64,000 bases of DNA from Halieaceae bacterium (GTDB lineage Bacteria; Pseudomonadota; Gammaproteobacteria; Pseudomonadales; Halieaceae), in contig CACOYM010000002.1 in the NCBI GenBank assembly GCA_902631395.1, positions 141,131 to 205,130 on the forward strand, read 5' to 3'. This document shows, in pieces, positions 19,227 to 28,565 of the stretch. Every line of letters begins with the position of its first letter. Positions within the stretch are counted from its first letter, which is position 1. Below the pieces are notes generated by a model. The model was not told the DNA's origin. It ran no database searches and was given only the letters and a program-made list of their open reading frames with translations. The position numbers and the translations under genes were made by a program.

Positions 19227-20686
19227 GGTGCACCTATCGATTGCATGCCGTCGGGCTCAGCCGTTTTAAGCTTCTGTAACTTGTGCCTTAGCGTCCTGGG
19301 GCTAATCCCCAGCCGCTCTGCCGCTTCTTTCTTCGAGTCCGTCTCCTGAAGCGCCGCTTGTATCAACTGCCACTCGGCTTGCTCTTTAGCGGAGACAAGG
19401 TCCTGATCAGATTGGATTACGGTATGCTGAATGTCGGGGATATCCTTTTCTGGGCTAAGAACTGCTGGCGATTGAGGGGGCAGAGAGGATGGAGAAAACT
19501 CCAGCGCATCAAAATAAATATGGTCCGCTTGAATAACATTGTGAACAGCCAAGACTTTCGCACGGCAAATGACGTTGTCCAACTCCCTCACATTGCCTGG
19601 CCAAGGATGCGCAAGCAGTTGTTCGATGGCTGGTTCTTCAATTTGCATACTGATACCGGCAATTTGCTCAGATGCGGCAAATGTAATCGCCAGCTGTCGA
19701 ATGTCCTCGGGTCTCTCGCACAGCGGCGGAATGGCAATATGAAAGGCGTTCAAGCGATAAAGAAGATCTTCTCTAAATTCACCCCGCTTGACTAAATTCA
19801 CAAGATCGCGGTTCGTCGCTGCAACCAAGCGCACATCGAAATCTATTTCGCGAGTACTGCCGATCCTCGCAGCTTTCCGCTCCTGAATAACACGCAATAA
19901 CTTGGGTTGGATGTGCAGCGGCAGTTCACCAACCTCATCCAGAAAAAGCGTGCCTTGATGTGCCTCTTCGAAGATTCCAGGTTGATCTTTTACGGCACCG
20001 GTGAACGAACCCTTAATGTGGCCGAATAAGATGCTCTCGACTAAGTGTTCTGGCATTGCTGAGCAGTTAAGCGCAATAAACGGGCCAGCTGCTCTGGACG
20101 ATGCGTTATGTAAGATTTGGGCTACCACCTCCTTACCAACACCCGAGGGTCCCGAGAGCAACGCTGTCACATCAACTTGAGCGACACGCTGCACGAGGGC
20201 GAGCATCGCTTTGCTGACTGGGTCACCGAAGACCACCTGTTTTCGCTGACCGCGAGAAGGGATAGAAGGTCTCGGGCGAGACGCGGACTGCTCAGTAGAT
20301 TGCGATATCAGTTGATGCAGTGTGCTAACCATCAAAGTAATCAGGTCTTCCCAATCCGATTGCTCAGTGTAGGTCTCGAAGACGGCTAAGCCGTGAGCGC
20401 CCACAAAGTGAGCCAGTTTCAAATCACCTTCTGGAATTAACACGCCCGTAGTTTCTCGCGCTTGTTGCAGTACCTGCGTAAGGTAAGTGTCTTCCGACTC
20501 CCACGCCGGACCAACAGCAATGCAAGACGTTGCACCTGACGCGGCACGCTCAGCAAAGGTGTCGTTGGCTTGAGTAATAGAAACGAGGTATTCCACAGCG
20601 TCAGCTCTCAGGCGTTCCTCGGGGAAGCCGGTCCCTCGCACTGCCAAAACGTTGAGGCGCTGATCTGTCGAAATGTTTGCGGTCAC
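19223..20686 (-). CDS. FleR/FlrC-like sigma54-dependent activator with a degenerate receiver-like N-domain
   Basis: Walker A GPSGVGKE, variant loop GSFTGA, AAA+ core, C-terminal Fis-type HTH (KKEAAERLGISPRTLRHKL); directly upstream of fliE. GTG start at 20686 chosen because a sigma54 promoter lies just upstream. Confidence 0.88.
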   Translation of the reverse strand: MTANISTDQRLNVLAVRGTGFPEERLRADAVEYLVSITQANDTFAERAASGATSCIAVGPAWESEDTYLTQVLQQARETTGVLIPEGDLKLAHFVGAHGLAVFETYTEQSDWEDLITLMVSTLHQLISQSTEQSASRPRPSIPSRGQRKQVVFGDPVSKAMLALVQRVAQVDVTALLSGPSGVGKEVVAQILHNASSRAAGPFIALNCSAMPEHLVESILFGHIKGSFTGAVKDQPGIFEEAHQGTLFLDEVGELPLHIQPKLLRVIQERKAARIGSTREIDFDVRLVAATNRDLVNLVKRGEFREDLLYRLNAFHIAIPPLCERPEDIRQLAITFAASEQIAGISMQIEEPAIEQLLAHPWPGNVRELDNVICRAKVLAVHNVIQADHIYFDALEFSPSSLPPQSPAVLSPEKDIPDIQHTVIQSDQDLVSAKEQAEWQLIQAALQETDSKKEAAERLGISPRTLRHKLQKLKTAEPDGMQSIGAP

Positions 20687-20718
20687 TGCTTTGCATCCCC
20701 ATTGCATGCACTTGTAGC

Positions 20719-20734
20719 AGCAAGGGAAAGGCCA
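20719..20734 (-). promoter_or_regulatory. Sigma54 (-24/-12) promoter upstream of the fleR-like gene
   Basis: Minus strand TGGCCTTTCCCTTGCT: GG and GC dinucleotides separated by 10 nt as in TGGCAC-N5-TTGCW; predicted start near 20708, about 22 nt before the GTG at 20686. Confidence 0.7.
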
Positions 20735-20796
20735 TCATAAGAAAAATCAATATAAACAGTAAGTTAAAATTTTTTTGGCCTACATAAGTCTGTGTA

Positions 20797-20814
20797 TTTG
20801 ACACATTTGTCAAA
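20797..20814. promoter_or_regulatory. Perfect inverted repeat TTTGACA-CATT-TGTCAAA, candidate upstream activator site
   Basis: 7+4+7 palindrome centred roughly 97 nt upstream of the predicted sigma54 start site; a further TTTTTGACA half-site follows. Confidence 0.55.
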
Positions 20815-20831
20815 TTTTTGACAGCCTTACG

Positions 20832-21932
20832 TCAGCTTTTAGCGATATTCAGCCTGCCCATCTTTTCAATCAAGGTCGTGCGCTTGACGCCCAATAACCG
20901 CGCAGCCTCGGAAATATTGCTATTCGCGTCAGCCAGCGCTTTTTCGATAAGCTGTTTTTCAAAATCCGTCACGCGATCCTTTAAAGACCCCTCAGTGAGC
21001 TGATCGGACGCGGGCGATTCGGCCGCTGTAATCCCCAGCACACGCGCCAGACCATCTTCATCCCCATCATCGCTCATATCAGCTAGCAGCACCGCGTGCA
21101 CATTGGACTCATTCGAAACCTGGACCTCACTGGCGCCATGCGGGTCAGCGCCCATGAGTTTCACCATTTGTGGCGGAAGAAAGTCAGAGGGTAACGTGTA
21201 GAGGTTGACCGTCTCACCCGGATAAAGAGCCGACAAACGGCGACAAAAATTTTCCAGCTCTCTGACATTGCCGGGCCAATGGTATGCCTGTAACAAACTG
21301 ACTGACCGCGCACTGAGCTTGATCGCCTCACCCTGAAAGGCGTAGACCACTCTGAAGTGGTCGAACAACTCAACAATTTCCTCGGGGCGCTCTCTAAGCG
21401 GCGCTACTGTAATAGGTATCACATTCAGACGGAAAAAAAGATCTTCCCGAAACTGTCCAGTTTCAATCAAGGATTCCAGCGATTTATGTGTGGCAGAAAT
21501 GATCCTCACATCAACGGCCACCTCCTTGCCCGAGCCAACCGGTGTCACCACTCCTTCTTGCACCACTCGTAACAGCTTCACCTGCAAATCTGCAGGCATA
21601 TCGCCAATCTCATCAAGCAACAGCGAACCGCCATCCGCTAACCGCATCCTGCCTTGGTAACTACTGACGGCACCTGAAAAAGCGCCTTTCTCGTGGCCAA
21701 ACAACTCGCTCTCCAGAAGCTCGTTTGGGATTGCACTGCAGTTCACTGCAATAAAGTCACCGGAAGAGTCACGGCCCGAGAGACGATGAATCTCTCGCGC
21801 AACCAGCTCTTTTCCCACTCCAGTCGCGCCACGCACTAATACCGGTGCATCGGTAACGGCCACTCGCTCGAGGTGCTCGAGTAATTCACGCGTAACAGCG
21901 CTGCTACCGATCAAACTGCGATGCATTGGCAT
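20832..21932 (-). CDS. FleQ/FlrA-like sigma54-dependent flagellar master regulator lacking the N-terminal FleQ domain
   Basis: MHRSLIGSSAVTRELLEHLERVAVTDAPVLVRGATGVGKELVAREIH aligns by eye with the start of the FleQ AAA+ region; GAFSGA loop; Fis-type HTH NISEAARLLGVKRTTLIEKM. Confidence 0.85.
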   Translation of the reverse strand: MPMHRSLIGSSAVTRELLEHLERVAVTDAPVLVRGATGVGKELVAREIHRLSGRDSSGDFIAVNCSAIPNELLESELFGHEKGAFSGAVSSYQGRMRLADGGSLLLDEIGDMPADLQVKLLRVVQEGVVTPVGSGKEVAVDVRIISATHKSLESLIETGQFREDLFFRLNVIPITVAPLRERPEEIVELFDHFRVVYAFQGEAIKLSARSVSLLQAYHWPGNVRELENFCRRLSALYPGETVNLYTLPSDFLPPQMVKLMGADPHGASEVQVSNESNVHAVLLADMSDDGDEDGLARVLGITAAESPASDQLTEGSLKDRVTDFEKQLIEKALADANSNISEAARLLGVKRTTLIEKMGRLNIAKS

Positions 21933-21950
21933 GGGGAGATTTGGAAGGCT

Positions 21951-22289
21951 TTATTCACACGCATTGACAGCAGTATTGGCTGAGGCGGGCTTGTCATCGG
22001 GGGAATTAGTTTGAGTTGAAATTTGAGTCACATTGGCGCCAACGATAATGTTGGAGCTCGCGAGTGGACTGTTCCCTCGAAGCGAATGGCTGCTCCCAGC
22101 ATAAAGGACGACCACGTTCGCTGGGATCTCCCCAATCTCTCCGCCCGATTGAGTGCGACTAGCGACGCCCTCTTGCTCCATTTTTTTGCACACACTTTTG
22201 TAGGAGGCACCAGCGATCGTCTCTGAAAAAGCGCCGTGAGGGAACACCGCCAGTAAGATCGCCATTGAAGCTGTAAAATTCAGTTGCAT
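21951..22289 (-). CDS. Small secreted/periplasmic protein, unknown function
   Basis: Signal-peptide-like N-terminus MQLNFTASMAILLAVFPHGAFS; two cysteines in the mature part; ends 18 nt before the fleQ-like gene on the same strand. Confidence 0.55.
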   Translation of the reverse strand: MQLNFTASMAILLAVFPHGAFSETIAGASYKSVCKKMEQEGVASRTQSGGEIGEIPANVVVLYAGSSHSLRGNSPLASSNIIVGANVTQISTQTNSPDDKPASANTAVNACE

Positions 22290-22490
22290 GCAGGTTTAAT
22301 CTCCACGATGGTCTCGTATGGCAAACACCAGTGCGATCATCAACGGCTTATTGGCCGCTTTTCCTACGATTTCTGGACTAGCAGGTCGCTTTTTGCACTT
22401 ACGTTAAGCGGACCTTGCTGGCAACATACTCTAAGCAAAAAAAAGCGGCAACCGCGCTCAAAAACCGCCATAAGCGAAAAGGACTGAGAT

Positions 22491-23411
22491 TTGACTACCC
22501 GGCGTTACATCGGCTCCTTGTTTGAAAGATCTTCACAACACAAAAAGGCAGCCCGAAGAGTCAATACCTTCTTGTTTCTTCTGATCTCGCTCAACCTCGT
22601 CGCGATTACATTGGAATCCGTGGCTTCTATCAGAGCCTCCTGGGCTTTCGAGCTGCAGGTATTTGAATTCATTTCGGTGGTTTTTTTCTCGATTGAGTAT
22701 GTACTCCGGATCTGGACAGCGCCCGACAACGAGGACCTAAAGGGCCAGTCGCCGCTGAAAAAACGTCTCAGCTACATCTTCAGCTTCACCGGGCTAATCG
22801 ATCTAATCGCCATTTTGCCTACACTATTACAATTCATTTGGGTCGGCGCAGACCTGCGACTCCTTCGTGTGATGCGCTTAGCACGGCTATTGAAGCTCAG
22901 CCACTACACCACGGCGCTCGAAGATCTGGTTTCTGCTATCTACTCAGAGCGGCAAGCGTTTGGGGCAGCGCTATATCTGATGGTTGTCGCTCTGTTCCTT
23001 TCCAGCTCGCTGATATATGTGGCTGAGCACGACGCTCAGCCCAGTGCCTTTCCGTCAATCCCCGAGACCATGTGGTGGTCTATCGTCACTCTAACCACGG
23101 TGGGATACGGTGATGTGTCTCCCATAACCGCCGGAGGGAAGCTGATAGGGGCGTTCACCGCCATCATGGGCGTCTGTACCGTGGCGCTCCTGACCGGCAT
23201 TGTAGGCGCAGGCTTCTCTAAGCAGATGTCAAAGCAATACGCGGAATTTGAGCACAAACTTCGGGAAGCACTGGAAGATGGCATCATCTCGAACGAGGAG
23301 GCGGCAGAAATAGAAGAGCTGCGAGAACGGATGGGGTTGTCAAAAACCCAGGCTGAGGAGCTTGCCCACCACCTGATAGAAACAAAAAAAGCCAACAATG
23401 AGGATAGCTGA
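22491..23411 (+). CDS. Voltage-gated (Kv-type) potassium channel
   Basis: S4-like LRLLRVMRLARLLKL; selectivity filter TLTTVGYGDVSP; six TM-like segments; TTG start in the ORF track. Confidence 0.93.
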   Translation: MTTRRYIGSLFERSSQHKKAARRVNTFLFLLISLNLVAITLESVASIRASWAFELQVFEFISVVFFSIEYVLRIWTAPDNEDLKGQSPLKKRLSYIFSFTGLIDLIAILPTLLQFIWVGADLRLLRVMRLARLLKLSHYTTALEDLVSAIYSERQAFGAALYLMVVALFLSSSLIYVAEHDAQPSAFPSIPETMWWSIVTLTTVGYGDVSPITAGGKLIGAFTAIMGVCTVALLTGIVGAGFSKQMSKQYAEFEHKLREALEDGIISNEEAAEIEELRERMGLSKTQAEELAHHLIETKKANNEDS

Positions 23412-23450
23412 CGTCAACCAGCTAACTCGAGAATGCAGTCGATAAATAGA

Positions 23451-23759
23451 CTACCCGTGATCTCTAAAGCGGAACATGACCGGCATTAGCTGATAATCCG
23501 GCTCATCTTCAAGGTACTTCTGTTCCATTTCTGTCCATCGTGTGGTGCCAATTCGCCACCTTAAATGGTCATCGAAGCCTGCCTCGGATTGCCAATAGGA
23601 CATAGCAACGACGGTGTCCTCCTCCAAATCCTCTGCGACATAAATCCAGTCGCAGGCGGGAGCGGCCATGGTTGCCTGTGCAACAACGGAGAAATCCGCG
23701 AGAAATGACGCTTTTTGCGTCTCTCGGACCCGATAAGTTGTTTTTACGATCAAAGCCAT
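23451..23759 (-). CDS. Small protein, possibly ABM/dimeric alpha-beta barrel-like
   Basis: 102 aa; AMSYWQSEAGFDDHLRW resembles ABM-type proteins. Confidence 0.55.
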   Translation of the reverse strand: MALIVKTTYRVRETQKASFLADFSVVAQATMAAPACDWIYVAEDLEEDTVVAMSYWQSEAGFDDHLRWRIGTTRWTEMEQKYLEDEPDYQLMPVMFRFRDHG

Positions 23760-23937
23760 TGGTCACATATCCCGCTCAAACTATTGCAAAAGTGTAGCCG
23801 TGGTTTCCCCGTGTCTCAAGCATAGGCTAAATCTTAGTTGAGTTCTGCAGCGGAATCTGACGGGCCTTATAGTGCGCTCTTGCTGTAAAAAACGAGCGGA
23901 TGCGCATCATCGACGCACAACGCTTAAAGCGAGACCG

Positions 23938-24348
23938 TCATGGCGCAGACGCTTGACTCTGGATCATCTTTAACATACTCATCATGCGCTCGTGGACTTT
24001 ATTAACAGCTCTGAGCGGACGCACCATAACCTTGAATTCAACGATGAGATTATTTTTGACCTGAATCAGGTCGATTCCGTTGACGTGAACGCCGTCAATT
24101 TTGCACTCGAACTCCAGCACAACGTTATCTTTATCGCGCACTTCTCGGACATAATGGAAGTCAGAGTCGAAAACCTGACCTGCAGCTTTCAAATACAGAA
24201 AGGTGATATCACGGCCCTTCTGCGGTGTATGGACAACTGGTGACCAGAATACGCAGTCGAGGTGAAGCAGGTCATAAAGCCCATCGGTGGTGCCCCGGGC
24301 CATCATATCTTGCCAGCGATCAATTGCATGCAGCATTTCAGTGGTCAT
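23938..24348 (-). CDS. SnoaL/NTF2-like domain protein
   Basis: RWQDMMARGTTDGLYDLLHLDCVFWSPVVHTPQKGRDITFLYLKAA pattern of NTF2-like proteins. Confidence 0.7.
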   Translation of the reverse strand: MTTEMLHAIDRWQDMMARGTTDGLYDLLHLDCVFWSPVVHTPQKGRDITFLYLKAAGQVFDSDFHYVREVRDKDNVVLEFECKIDGVHVNGIDLIQVKNNLIVEFKVMVRPLRAVNKVHERMMSMLKMIQSQASAP

Positions 24349-24737
24349 TAGTGTCTTCCATGGGGCGTCTCAAGCTGTTTGTCGTCCGGTGACTTTCGCG
24401 GATCAGTATACTGCTCTGTGTGAAGATCTCGCTGGGCAGCTAGCCGCACTTCGTAGGCTTCTTGGCCACGCAGCCGGTTCGCTTTGCTCACCTGCATATG
24501 ATATTTCCTTCGCTTGTGCGCAGCGATCAGTCGCTGGAACCACTCGCTGTCCTGCTCTCCCGAAAGCCAGGCTTCAACCTGTGCAATGTCGATACCCAGG
24601 CGATAGGCGATACGCGACGGACGAATTCTGTAGACATGGAACTCTGCCACAAGATCAATTTGCTGCTCTGTCGTGAGCGAACACTCGCAGGCATAGCCTA
24701 TCGGCGGGTTGGGGCTTCTATTGTTAGCAACTTCCAT
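24348..24737 (-). CDS. Uncharacterised protein, possible HTH
   Basis: Start set at MEVANNRS; RPSRIAYRLGIDIAQVEAWL resembles an HTH. Confidence 0.5.
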   Translation of the reverse strand: MEVANNRSPNPPIGYACECSLTTEQQIDLVAEFHVYRIRPSRIAYRLGIDIAQVEAWLSGEQDSEWFQRLIAAHKRRKYHMQVSKANRLRGQEAYEVRLAAQRDLHTEQYTDPRKSPDDKQLETPHGRH

Positions 24738-24897
24738 CGTTTCTTCCGGTGGCCAGTTGGGCGGCCTTTGCACACACTCATTCACTGCACTATCGGTATT
24801 GTGACATAGCGCTTGCCACCATGATCCTGAGATACTTTGGATATCTGTCGATAGGATCTTTAAAAGCACTTTGCCTTGAACGAAATAGCTTTTTGCA

Positions 24898-26400
24898 ATG
24901 GGCCCCTATGTTAGCAAAGGAAGACTCACTCCCGTGACCCAACAACGGCCTCATTACGCTCACTCTATTCGCAGAACCAAAATCGTCGCGACGATTGGTC
25001 CTGCCAGTCAGAGTCAGGACATGATCGGGCACCTGCTGAGGGCGGGCGTGGATGTGTTCAGGCTGAATTTCAGCCATGGCGCGCAAGCCAATCACGCACA
25101 GGTGGCTTACCATATTCGGCGCCAGGCAGGACACCATGGGCGCTACGTTGGCATTCTGGTTGACCTGCAAGGCCCCAAGATTCGTATCGGTGGCTTCTCT
25201 GAAGACGCTGTGGTGCTGCAAGCCGGTGATCCTTTCCAGCTCAGCCTTAGCATTGCGCCCGATGCCGGTGATCAACGCGGAGTGTCGGTTGAGTACGAGG
25301 CGCTCCCCGCCAGCGTTGCGCAAGACGATGTGTTGCTCCTCGATGACGGGAAATTGCGACTACGCGTCGATGATATCAATGAAACAGAGATTGACTGCAC
25401 CGTCATCGTCGGGGGCAAGCTCAGTTCTCGCAAAGGCGTGAACAAGCTCGGTGGTGGTCTCGCTGCACCCGCACTCACCGAGAAAGATCTCGATGATATT
25501 AGGTCGATGCCCAGCATTCAGCCCGACTTTGTGGCGGTATCCTTTGTGTCTAGCGCGGACGACATTACCTACGCGCGACAGCTTTTAGCTGACCAGGGGT
25601 TACACCCCGCTATTATCGCAAAAATCGAACGCGCAGAAGTGGTAGCCGATACTGAACTGTTAAACAGCATCATCGATGCCAGTAATGGCGTGATGGTGGC
25701 TCGTGGTGATCTCGGTGTTGAGGTGGGCGATGCGCAGCTGATCGGTATTCAGAAGAATCTGATCTCAAATACCCGTAAGCGCGATCGTATGGTGATCACC
25801 GCCACGCAGATGATGGAATCAATGATCAACAACTCCATGCCGACGCGCGCAGAGGTTTTCGATGTTGCGAACGCTGTACTGGACGGCACGGATGCGGTCA
25901 TGCTGTCGGCAGAAACTGCGGTCGGAGAATTTCCGGTAGAGGTGGTGACGGCAATGGCGGATGCCGCACTGGGAGCTGAGCAGCACCCTGTGGCCCGAAC
26001 GTCGAAGTATCGACTCGATCGCGAATTTTCGTCAGCACAAGAAACCATAGCACTATCAGCGATGTATGGCGCGAATCACTTCCCGAACATCCGCGGCATC
26101 GCCTGCTTAACAGAACGCGGCACCACACCCACCATGATGTCTCGCTTGAGCTCGGGACTGCCAATTTTTGCATTGAGCCGCCGAGCTGACACGCTGCAAC
26201 GGCTCGCTCTGTGCCGGGGTGTTATCCCCCTGTTCTTTGACTTCGCAGCCTTTGCCTCAGAAGATCTTGAGGCCCGAACGCTGGAATTCCTCATTGATGG
26301 CGGCTTCCTATCTCGGGGTGATTATCTGTTGCTGACCATGGGTAGCGCTCAAGGACAAACAGGTAAGACGGATATGCTTAAGATCCTGCCTGTGGACTGA
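24898..26400 (+). CDS. pyk: Pyruvate kinase
   Basis: RRTKIVATIGPAS; GVDVFRLNFSHG; GVMVARGDLGVEV; MVITATQMMESMI. True start may be the GTG near 24934. Confidence 0.97.
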   Translation: MGPYVSKGRLTPVTQQRPHYAHSIRRTKIVATIGPASQSQDMIGHLLRAGVDVFRLNFSHGAQANHAQVAYHIRRQAGHHGRYVGILVDLQGPKIRIGGFSEDAVVLQAGDPFQLSLSIAPDAGDQRGVSVEYEALPASVAQDDVLLLDDGKLRLRVDDINETEIDCTVIVGGKLSSRKGVNKLGGGLAAPALTEKDLDDIRSMPSIQPDFVAVSFVSSADDITYARQLLADQGLHPAIIAKIERAEVVADTELLNSIIDASNGVMVARGDLGVEVGDAQLIGIQKNLISNTRKRDRMVITATQMMESMINNSMPTRAEVFDVANAVLDGTDAVMLSAETAVGEFPVEVVTAMADAALGAEQHPVARTSKYRLDREFSSAQETIALSAMYGANHFPNIRGIACLTERGTTPTMMSRLSSGLPIFALSRRADTLQRLALCRGVIPLFFDFAAFASEDLEARTLEFLIDGGFLSRGDYLLLTMGSAQGQTGKTDMLKILPVD

Positions 26401-26599
26401 CAATCGAGTCTATTTATTGGCTAGCAGACGACACAAAAAATTCATCAGCACAACGTCTCTAGAGTGCTACACTTGCGTAGCCGGGTTTACCGGCACGCTT
26501 TTGAAGAGCCACTGTAGTCTAAAGTCTGCGGTCTTGTTCCCATTAAGCGCAGCTGCCCGATAGGGCATAAAAATTTTGTAAATACAGGTAGTAAAAAAC

Positions 26600-26806
26600 A
26601 TGTCAACAGTAACGGGCACCGTGAAGTGGTTTAATGAAACCAAAGGGTACGGCTTTATCGCGCAAGAAGATGGGCCGGACGTCTTTGTCCACTTCAGCGC
26701 AATTCAAGGTGATGGCTTCAAAACCTTGACCGACGGCCAAAAGGTCGAATTTACGGTCACGGACGGCCAAAAAGGTCCTCAGGCCGAAAACGTCGTCCCT
26801 CAGTAA
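26600..26806 (+). CDS. Cold-shock domain protein (CspA family)
   Basis: [38 protein letters not shown]. Confidence 0.97.
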   Translation: MSTVTGTVKWFNETKGYGFIAQEDGPDVFVHFSAIQGDGFKTLTDGQKVEFTVTDGQKGPQAENVVPQ

Positions 26807-27163
26807 GCTTTTCCTGCCGGGGTCCAAGCGGACCCTGGACTCAACCTGCTTACTCCTCGATACTCTGGCATCTGCCAGGAGGCGGATGTTTGCGCGTATC
26901 TCTCTAATATCGCGCCAAGCGTGAGGTAATCACCACCTAGTCTGCGTGACCTTCACTCACAGAGATGCCCGCCAGTTGACAGAACTCATATTGAAACCTT
27001 AGGCGGCTAACCCTTAACGGCATCTCGCGCGCCCAAGCTATTTAAGATATAGGTATCAGTCAGCGGTCACTATTGCGCCGTGACAGAGATGTCCCTCACG
27101 TGGTATTGGATCCGTCTAAAAGCAGGCGCTGCGATAAGTGTCTCGAAAAAAGGGACAACAAAC

Positions 27164-27183
27164 AGGGCCATCACACTGGCCCT
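27164..27183 (-). terminator. Candidate terminator hairpin downstream of the TPR gene
   Basis: AGGGCCA-TCACAC-TGGCCCT stem; on the minus strand followed by a T-rich stretch (gtttgttgt). Plus-strand use also possible. Confidence 0.45.
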
Positions 27184-27205
27184 TTCAAAAAAACTCGCCT
27201 AACCG

Positions 27206-28564
27206 CTAAAACAAATCCTTCTCCAGCTCCCGCTGACGCTCTTCTTCGCTCGTGACGTAAGCGATCCACTGTTTTGCGTATTTTGCGGAGCGCTTATCCT
27301 TACCTGCATCGCGGAAGGCTTTGCGTGCCCTGTTATATTCACCGAGGTTAAAATACGCCATTCCCAGCACGAGCCGAGCCTGATCAGGCCGCTTGACGCC
27401 ACCCTTTTTCAATCCCTTACTTACCGAGTCGGCGGCTTTGGTGAATTGGTCGCCATCTAGATAGACATTTCCCAACCGGACGTACAACTCACCCTCGTCT
27501 GACTTGGCAGCTGCCTTCTCCATCATCGGAATCGATTTTTGGACCTCTCGCGCCTGAGCCCAGGCACTACCGCCCAATTCGTAGTTCTTGGACTTACCCT
27601 CTATTAGCTCGTCTTCAAAGCCCTTTTCAATAACAGATCCTGCGTAGTAAGGCACTTCTGCATTGAGATACAGGTAAGCCATCGAGACCAACTCGCTGGA
27701 GCGATCAAGGAAGCCCTGCTCATAGGCTGCTTCCATCAACGCCAACTGCTTTTCCTCTTCCTTTTTTTCACCGTAAAGATGAGAAGCCTGCACCCAGTAT
27801 TGCTTCTTCGGGTAGTAAATAATGAGTGTGTTCAAGACGTCGAGTGCGGAGTCAAGGTCCTCTTTATCAAAGTAAAGGAAGCGTGCCAGATTGTACCATT
27901 GCTCCTTGGGGAGCTTACCCTCGCCTTCATACATAGAGATCGCGGTCTCGACGTTATCCAGTGCGAGGTCGTAACGCTTAACCTGATAGTACCCCTGCGC
28001 CAACAAAACGTAAGCGCCAGCATTGGGCTTTTCATTCAAGTCAAACCAGATAAGCATGGCGTCAATGCCCTGCTGCCACTGCTCCTGAACGAAGTGGAGC
28101 TGCGCAATCGTGAAGCGAGTGTTGATTTCCATCGCCAGCGGAATGTCAGGCTGAGAGATCACCTGCTGGTAATAACGGAGAGATTGCGGGTAATCATCTG
28201 TCGCATACGCAAGAAAAGCGAACAGGTTATAAACATTGGCCAGCTCGTAACTGTTCAGTGCGCGCTTACCATCCTCAGCAATCATGTCATCGAGAATGAC
28301 GGCAGCGCCAGCATAGTCTTTCGCCTCGGCAAGTGTTTGTGCCTCCGCAAGCCGCTCATACACCTTATTGCGCAACGCAGGTGTTCGACGTGTCTCACGC
28401 TTGTCTTTCTTGGGCTTGTCATCCTGCGCTACTGCGCCAAAGACCAACTCGCCGGGAATAATGGGATCAAGCGCGACGAAGCCACAAAGCAGTAGGACAG
28501 AGACTGCTGACGTGCGACATATTTGACCCCAGAGGCTGATCATCCTAGTCACTGCCGGTCGCAT
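27206..28564 (-). CDS. TPR-repeat protein associated with the TonB system
   Basis: Repeated TPR-like helices (QLHFVQEQWQQGIDAMLIWFDLNEKPNAGAYVLLAQGYYQVKRYDLAL); start set at MRPAVTRMISLWG, just after the tonB stop. Confidence 0.85.
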   Translation of the reverse strand: MRPAVTRMISLWGQICRTSAVSVLLLCGFVALDPIIPGELVFGAVAQDDKPKKDKRETRRTPALRNKVYERLAEAQTLAEAKDYAGAAVILDDMIAEDGKRALNSYELANVYNLFAFLAYATDDYPQSLRYYQQVISQPDIPLAMEINTRFTIAQLHFVQEQWQQGIDAMLIWFDLNEKPNAGAYVLLAQGYYQVKRYDLALDNVETAISMYEGEGKLPKEQWYNLARFLYFDKEDLDSALDVLNTLIIYYPKKQYWVQASHLYGEKKEEEKQLALMEAAYEQGFLDRSSELVSMAYLYLNAEVPYYAGSVIEKGFEDELIEGKSKNYELGGSAWAQAREVQKSIPMMEKAAAKSDEGELYVRLGNVYLDGDQFTKAADSVSKGLKKGGVKRPDQARLVLGMAYFNLGEYNRARKAFRDAGKDKRSAKYAKQWIAYVTSEEERQRELEKDLF

Positions 28565-28565
28565 C

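Noticed and set aside
23405-23424. TAGCTG-N8-CAGCTA repeat after the K+ channel gene
   Set aside because: Short stem without a T run; not convincing as a terminator or operator.
26807-26870. Rho-independent terminator after the cold-shock gene
   Set aside because: GGGTCC-AAGC-GGACCC can pair, but no T run follows.
27779-28495. 238-aa plus-strand ORF
   Set aside because: Antisense to the TPR protein gene; no motif, no start-site support.
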